64,000 nucleotides of DNA from Myxocyprinus asiaticus (lineage: Eukaryota > Chordata > Actinopteri > Cypriniformes > Catostomidae). Positions 58,163 through 64,000 of the stretch are shown piece by piece (within the stretch, counting starts at the first letter, position 1; every line of letters begins with the position of its first letter). The stretch is from the NCBI RefSeq assembly GCF_019703515.2, contig NC_059349.1, positions 26,718,744-26,782,743 of the forward strand. The letters run 5' to 3'. The notes beneath the pieces were generated by a model that was not told where the DNA came from, searched no databases, and saw only the letters and a list, made by a program, of their open reading frames with translations. A program made the translations under genes and the position numbers.

Positions 58163-61100
58163 GCACGTCATCTAGTAAAAGATGATTTTTGTTGACTAAA
58201 ATCGTCATTTTTGTAAAACTGATTAATGAATATAATGAAATATTGACTATTTTTGAAGGACATTTTTGTCAGACTAAAACTGTGACTAAAACGAAGAAAT
58301 GAACATGGCAGTTGATAAAGCAAGTGAAACTGTAGGCCTAATAACATTGTAAACTAAAAACATAAAACGAGCCATAATGGGGATAAAATACACTTTATTA
58401 AACATGAAAATAATATGTACAAGTCAATTTCAGAAGTCATTCGTATTAGTAAACATGCTCAGTAACTTCCCCTGACAACGGATTGCGATCGTGAACACAC
58501 GAGTAATGTTCGATTCATAAAAGCATTACCTCTACCAGACAACATACTGTATCCAATTCCAAGCATTATAGCAGGCAAACAACTTGACTAAATAGGTAAC
58601 GGATAAACATCCATCCAGACTGCAGCGATGCCAACCTGAACTGTGTGATTGTGACTGACTGAACTGAACAGCGTCCTCTGCTGGAACGCATGACAGCCAG
58701 CACTTTCCTGTGTTTACAGACATGACATCATGACGCAAAGAGAAACGAGACAAGCCAGCGATTTTACGCCAAATCTGACCCAACAGCTCAAAATACAAAT
58801 TATTTGAATAGGCTTACCGAAATGAAGGAAAGGACATTGTTTTGAACACTCATTGTATTTATGTACTCAATCAGTAATTGCAATTTGTTCATTTTTAACG
58901 AAACAGTCTTGCATAGTGCAGCTTTAAAATTGGGAGTTTCATGTGTTCTTTGGAATAATGCTGTACTTTGATTAGGGCTGGGCAACGCATCGAATACCCA
59001 CGATATCCCACCTTATTTTTCAGCGAATTAGAGCGCTGCCATTATCAGCCATGAATGTGTACCACTTCCAGTATAACCCACTTCCAGCTATTTTAGCTAT
59101 ACAAAAATACTACATTATTGATTACAGGCTGGCAAAAAATGTCAATTTTTTTTTATTTTATTTTTTTTCCTTTTTCACCCAATTTGGAATGCCCAATTCC
59201 TTGTGGTCGCGTAGTGATTCGCCTCAATTCGGGTGGCGGAGGATGAATCCCAGTTGCCTCCGTCTGAGACCATCAACCCGTGCATCTTATCACGTGGCTT
59301 GTTGAGCGTGTTGCCACGGAGACATGGCGTGTGTGGAGGCTTCATGCCATCCACCGTGGCATCCGTGCTCAACTCCCCACGCGCCCCACCGAGAACGAAC
59401 CACATTGTAGTGACCACAAGGAGGTTACCCCATGTGACTCTACCCTCCCTAGCAACCGGTCCAATTTGGTTGCTTGGGAGACCTGGCTAGAGTCACTGAG
59501 CACACCCTGGGATTCGAACTAGCGAACTCCAGGGGTAGTAGCCAGCATCTTTTACCACTGAGCTACCCAGGCCCCCCAATGTCAACATATTATTAACATT
59601 AATTACGATCTTCATACACTTTTTTGAGCGCATATAGTTTACCGTTTATTGCATTTTGCCATCGTTTCATCACACACTGATGCACTGGCAGAATGAATGA
59701 AATCAGGCACTGACAGGACAGTCCTCCTTGCCATCTTGACATGCCTCCATGAAATTTACACAACCAGCAGAGAGGAGAAAGATGTCGGGGAAATGCTGCT
59801 TCAACTTTCTTTGTACAAAAATCTTGTTTTCTTAATAAAAAATAAACGCATTTTACACTCTGTTCTTGTCGGAGCATTCTCTCTCTTAGCAGTGTATAGT
59901 AAACAGACACGCAGATCTCGCATTCAGCATGGCTTATGAAACATCGCCTTTGGAAATAAACAAAGGCATCACTGGAGGTTATGCAGGTACATATAAATGG
60001 AGGTTTATTTGGAGACATGAAAGACTGCATCGTCACAATCTCAGTAAAGAAAGCAGATTTTATTACCATCTCTTCAATACAATAACACAGCAACAAGGGA
60101 TGATTTACTTACACTTTTACTATAAATGCTGACATTAGAAAATTCTTACATTGCCACGTAATTCTGCTGTATATCCTATGGTTGTGTGGTAGTTTATAAG
60201 CCCAGATCACTAACTCTAGTATTATAACCTATTTATTTACACTGCGGTCAATGCCAGTGGAACTTGCACAGATTCGCCAGAAATGCAGCCGCTGCTTACT
60301 TCCACGTTGCAAAATAGGGTGGATAATCGCGATTGATTTTGCCGACGATGTAAAATTCAACAATATCGTGAAATATCTCTATTTTAATGAGCCTTTTATT
60401 TGGCCATTAAGTTTCATAGATTGCATCAGACTAATTTCATGAACTTTCAGGGCTGTATAATTAATCAAAATAACATAAAAATGGAGATACGATCATATGT
60501 GATTATTTAACTGGCAAAGGCTGCGATTTTTAAAGACAGATAAATATGGTCTGTGTGTGCTTCGGAAGGAACCAGGGCTTGTGTTTTTAGGGCAGTTCAC
60601 CTCCATTGCGAAGTACTGCAGGTTCAAGCATTCGCGTAATTCCAAACATTAGTAACCGCTATGAAGTTATTATACAAATCTACAAACGCGGAACAGAGTT
60701 TGTCAGCGGTTCACAAGATGTGAAACTCATAACTGTCAAACATTGCACAACAAAAGCTCCTGGTGAAAATGAAAAACACGGCTGCACTTGCAGTGTCAAA
60801 ATTAAAACCCTAGTTTAGGGTGGAATTAAATAGGACAGAAATATATTCATTTCTTTAAAAAAAAATCTTATCCTGAGAATAATTCTGTATTATAATAAAC
60901 TTGACTGGGTTCCACAGTAATAATTTTGTACGGTGCAATATTCATCTGGTTTCCAAAAAAGTAGTTTTTACATGCCTTGTTCGTTCATAAAATGTTTTAG
61001 TAAAAATATATGAAGGTAAATTAGATTTTTATTAAGCTTCCATGTATGATTGTTAAATAAGTATAAACGTGCTAATCAATGAAAATGATTATTTTACTCT

Positions 61101-63479
61101 CCCTTGTGTTAATTTATTAAACTGTGGGAAACATGCCTTCATTTTTAAATAGATTTTTATTTAATGCCTTTTGAAATAATACTTATACATGGCTACAATG
61201 GCTGGTTAGATGAAATGATGGTTCCTCTGATTAAAAACAAAAACACTTATGCTATTTCAGAGCAAAAACCTAATTATCAAGATATATCAAATATTGTCAA
61301 TTTGCAGAAGAATGTCAAGATATAAATTCTGAAGCCAGATCGCCTATCCCTAACTTTGATACGTAATTAGCAGGTCTCTCTCTTCAACATTTCCAGTTGG
61401 CTAGTGTTTGTAATTGCTGAATTGGAGTAATTTGAGTGGCAGCCATCTGATCATTCTTTTTGCTCCTAGATATGGCCATGCTGCCAAGGTAGTTCATTTC
61501 CTTGGCAAAGTCAAACCCTGGGATTATAGTTATGACACCACGTGCAAAACAGTAAAAGGACAGTCCCAGGATGCTTCTGACATGCACCCCAACTACTTGC
61601 TTCAATGGTGGGAACTTTTCTCCTCTTCAGTACTCCCCCTCATGAAAGAAGAGTATGGTGACCAGCCCTTCAATTCTGGATGCATGGAGGTAAGTAGAGG
61701 TTTTGCAGGATTAGCTGTAATGCTGAGATTAGTTCAATCATCATATGGAGTTTTTGGCCAGTATTTAAGTTAATATATTAGCTGTAAATTGTAAAAACCC
61801 TTGGTAAACAAACATCACTGTAATCTGACATACAATTGAGTAAAATGGTATGTAATATTCAGTTAGAAAAATGTAGGGTAGGACTTGTCATTTGGGAATG
61901 GATTCTGTTGTAAAAAAAGAAAAGTGGGTGTTCCATATCAGAATGTAGCCAGGTGTTTGGAGGGGAGGGGATGAAAAGGTAAGAGGAATTTGACATCGGT
62001 GGAAAAGGAAAGCATTTAGAAGGCAAGAGCAATTTATTACACTTTGATAAAAGATGAGGACTAACATTTTTGTTATTTGAATAACATGCTCTTAATCATG
62101 CACAAGCAGGAGCTTCAATTCTTTGAAATGATCAGTTCTGCCAATCAGGCGTGGCATGTCTATATGGGCATGCAATCTGCCCATAATTGTAGTGCCAAAC
62201 CAAAGTTAATTTTAGGATTAGTGCATGCCAGGCAGTGTGCCAGATCGATAACGCTTGCCATGTTTTCAATGAACGTTTGTGTAACGACGTATTTTTTCTA
62301 TTGCAAATTCAAGACAAATTGGCCACCAAATTTGAAGAGCCAGACATAAATAGTTTGGCAAACAAAAGATAAGGTTAGGTGAGAAGACATTGTTTGTTTT
62401 GTATGATGACAAATTGTAAGTAAAAAAAGCCTTAGCTCTTGACACTTGTTTTAAATTTACTTTGATTTGAAAAACATTATCATTATATAGCATTTCATTT
62501 TTAAGTACTGTGGAAACATGTAAATGGCATGTAGATAATTCGGTTTCTCTCCCTCTCTAACACGTAACGTTAATAAAATAAAATTGTATTTAATTATGAC
62601 CTACAAGTTGACATTTAAGATAAAGTGGTCCTTTTTTAGAATACTAGAATCAACATTATGTTCTAAGGGTGCCGCCTTGTGGTGGAATAATGCAGGGACA
62701 ACATGTATTGTGTTAGCGTGTTTGTGTTTGAGTTGAAAAAGTTGAATAATGTGAAGGGGAAAAAAGCGAGATCTGCCACATCTGTAACTGTGGTCATGAC
62801 CCGCTACTGCTGCCAGTTATAAAAGAGTATTGGGTATCCTAGAACCGTTGTGCTTGACTGGCTTGCGTCTTGGCTCCTATTGTTTTGTGACTAACTGTGC
62901 TTTAGGACAGAGTGTCCTTTGTAAATTTGACTTTGTTAGTTTAGACGAAAGGTTAGGTCTTTTCAAATAAGGATCATTTTGTGTAACTTTAGTGCTTTTA
63001 AGAGTTTTTACTTGTCGCATAAATGCAACAATTTATGCAAAAAATGGTTTCCCAAACACTTCTCGCATTCATTCTGCACGTGTTTCATGAACGTGTCCCT
63101 TTTGTGTTTTACATGCAACCTACAGAGACACAGTTTACTCGTGTTTGGTTGATGCAAGCATGATTTTAGAAAGGGTTTTGCACCTTTACATTTAGAAACA
63201 GTAATTCAAACCTTTCTATGTAGGTGCACATTATAGCTGCATTGGTACTCCGCATTCATAATAGCATTTTTTAATGTAACCTACAGTATTTTGTGTGTGA
63301 CTACCTTTTTTTCCCCCCAGAGTAATATTCATGATGTTGCTAAGAAACCCCACCATCCCCCTCCACCTCAGATGTCATCACAGGAGCGGAAGCAGAAGTG
63401 GGAACAGGGCCAAGCTGACTACATGGGACAGGACTCTTTTGAAAACATAGAGAAAAAGCTTGATTCTTTCCTAAAGTGA
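52281..63479 (+). CDS. gyg1: glycogenin-1, complete coding region
   Basis: Glycogenin is a cytosolic GT8 glycosyltransferase. It glucosylates itself from UDP-glucose to make the primer that glycogen synthase extends. Exons: 52281-52287 (only 7 coding bases), 53187-53322, 53461-53635, 53717-53879, 56481-56607, 61470-61689, 63321-63479. All have GT/AG borders; total 987 bases, 328 residues. Key residues: the Mn2+-binding DADTL motif (Asp102, Asp104), [25 protein letters not shown], the autoglucosylated Tyr195 in [24 protein letters not shown], and the C-terminal glycogen-synthase-binding helix [15 protein letters not shown]. Human GYG1 has the same exon number and 333-350 residues. Introns contain SINEs and a hAT MITE. 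Next to agtr1, as in human. gyg2 is unlikely from length and linkage. Confidence 0.95.
53975..54062. repeat. TTAA MITE fragment
   Basis: After TTAA 53971-53974, 'aggggtagttcacctc' resembles the terminal repeat of the TTAA MITEs. Only the left end remains. In gyg1 intron 4. Confidence 0.5.
54145..54366 (-). repeat. tRNA-headed SINE, truncated
   Basis: On the - strand the head reads 'ggcctgggtagctcagtgag' and the body 'gtctcctaagcaaccaaatt'. The same family is present in full at 59146-59577. The 3' half is missing. In gyg1 intron 4. Confidence 0.75.
55400..55665 (-). repeat. tRNA-derived SINE, reverse copy
   Basis: The reverse complement of the 50370-50578 family: 'cagtggcatcttggtggtgc', 'cttgaacccccgacc' (inverted B box), and a 5' tRNA-like head at the right end. 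In gyg1 intron 4. Confidence 0.75.
55939..56089. mobile_element. 151-base hAT-type MITE with perfect TSD
   Basis: The ends CAGGGCTGTAG and CTACAGCCCTG are perfect inverted repeats of 11 bases. The flanks TCTGAGGT at 55931-55938 and 56090-56097 are identical 8-base duplications, the hAT length. The interior is rich in 'gggccccc'. In gyg1 intron 4. Confidence 0.85.
56608..59137 (+). other. gyg1 intron 5, first part
   Basis: No nested gene is recognised. There is a long T run at 58131-58160; other sequence is AT-rich. 57450-57500 and 58190-58290 share 'tcgtcaacga'/'gttgactaaaat' style words of a dispersed repeat. Confidence 0.35.
59146..59577 (-). repeat. full-length tRNA-headed SINE with TSD
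   Basis: A 432-base insertion flanked by AATGTCAA on both sides (59138-59145 and 59578-59585). The head at the right end reads on the - strand 'gggcctgggtagctcagtgg' with an A-box-like GTAGCTCAGTGG and B box AGTTCGAATCCC. The family is typical of cyprinid genomes (HAmo-type; name from memory). Confidence 0.85.
59586..61469 (+). other. gyg1 intron 5, last part
   Basis: Two long but unrecognised ORFs (- strand 60096-59599, 165 codons, and smaller + strand ones) show no domain. No repeats are named. Confidence 0.35.
61690..63320 (+). other. gyg1 intron 6
   Basis: No nested feature is recognised; it ends with a strong polypyrimidine tract and acceptor 'ttccccccag'. Confidence 0.45.
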
Positions 63480-63553
63480 GAGATGCTTTGGAATGCATCA
63501 TCAGATATAGTTTTGTACTGGGGTATGTATAGGGCATGAAATAAGGCACTTAA

Positions 63554-63806
63554 AGGGATAGTTCACCCAAAAAAAAAAAATTGTCCCAAACCCCTATTAC
63601 TTCCATGGAATACAGAAGCAGTGTGTTGGTCTCAGTCACCATTCACTATCATTGCATTTTTTTTATTTTATTTTTTTCCTCATACAATGGAAGTGAATGG
63701 AGACTGAGGCTAACATTCTGCCTAACATCTTTTGTGTTCCATGGAAGAAAGTCATATAGGTTTGGAACAAAAGTGAGTAAATTTGTATTTTGGGTGACCT
63801 AACCTT
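63554..63806. repeat. TTAA MITE (copy F, short variant)
   Basis: Begins after TTAA 63550-63553 with 'agggatagttcaccc' and ends with 'tgggtgacctaacct'. The interior is palindromic around 'ttccatggaa' at 63600-63610 and 63738-63747, and differs from the longer copies. It begins 75 bases after the gyg1 stop codon. Confidence 0.65.
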
Positions 63807-64000
63807 TATATACTACTTCTGATTTTTATACCAGCTCAAATAGTCTATGCAGCTCAACCATTCAACATCTTTCATACACGGTGATTGCAACAGTTACTTG
63901 AATGACACAATATTTAACTTGGTGTTTTCTCCACTTGCCTCATTTCCTGAGGCAATGACACCATGAAGGCAATCTGTCTTTGAACAAGACACCACTGTTT

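Noticed and set aside
59599..60096. 165-codon ORF on the - strand in gyg1 intron 5
   Set aside because: No recognisable domain and no promoter or splice context; likely chance.

Overview
The window looks like a gene-poor, transposon-rich piece of a teleost genome, most likely a cyprinid or close cypriniform. Four vertebrate protein genes have fish-like sequences and intron structures. The repeats are those common in cyprinids: palindromic MITEs at TTAA, tRNA-headed SINEs, many Tc1 copies, L2 and Tx1/L1-type LINEs, DIRS, and hAT and piggyBac relics. The species cannot be named from the sequence alone.

Layout: (1) 1-20.8 kb holds the last exon of a cAMP phosphodiesterase 4 gene (pde4c by linkage) followed in the same direction by a complete rab3a gene. 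rab3a has a noncoding first exon near 5.6-5.73 kb and four coding exons between 8693 and 18135. The intron after the first coding exon carries a Tc1-like transposon that was itself split by a 5.9-kb antisense Ty3/gypsy element. That element has integrase upstream of reverse transcriptase (Gmr1-type order). (2) 21.3-26.2 kb holds a decayed Zic-family zinc-finger gene. Its two Zic introns and reading frame are kept but many zinc ligands are lost; its long intron holds piggyBac and L2 pieces. (3) 26-44 kb is almost entirely mobile DNA: a Tc1 palindrome, hAT remnants, a 6.65-kb hAT-bounded composite containing a Tx1-type LINE and Helitron-like tandem ends, an internally deleted Tc1, and a DIRS fragment. 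(4) 45-48.1 kb holds a TATA promoter with a noncoding exon, a small signal-peptide ORF, and the intact single-exon coding region of an angiotensin II type 1 receptor (agtr1). (5) 52.2-63.5 kb holds a complete seven-exon glycogenin-1 gene (gyg1).

All recognised host genes are on the + strand. zic, agtr1 and gyg1 match the human 3q24 neighbourhood (ZIC1/ZIC4, AGTR1, GYG1). pde4c and rab3a match human 19p13.11. The window therefore joins two blocks that are separate in human, with the junction between about 20.8 and 21.4 kb. The genes do not form an operon and act separately: cAMP hydrolysis, synaptic vesicle exocytosis, angiotensin signalling and glycogen priming.

The most unusual items are the zic relic that has stayed open while losing zinc-binding residues, the Gmr1-order retrotransposon with a SCAN-like Gag, the nested insertions with readable target-site duplications, and TTAA palindromic MITEs lying just downstream of all four intact genes.
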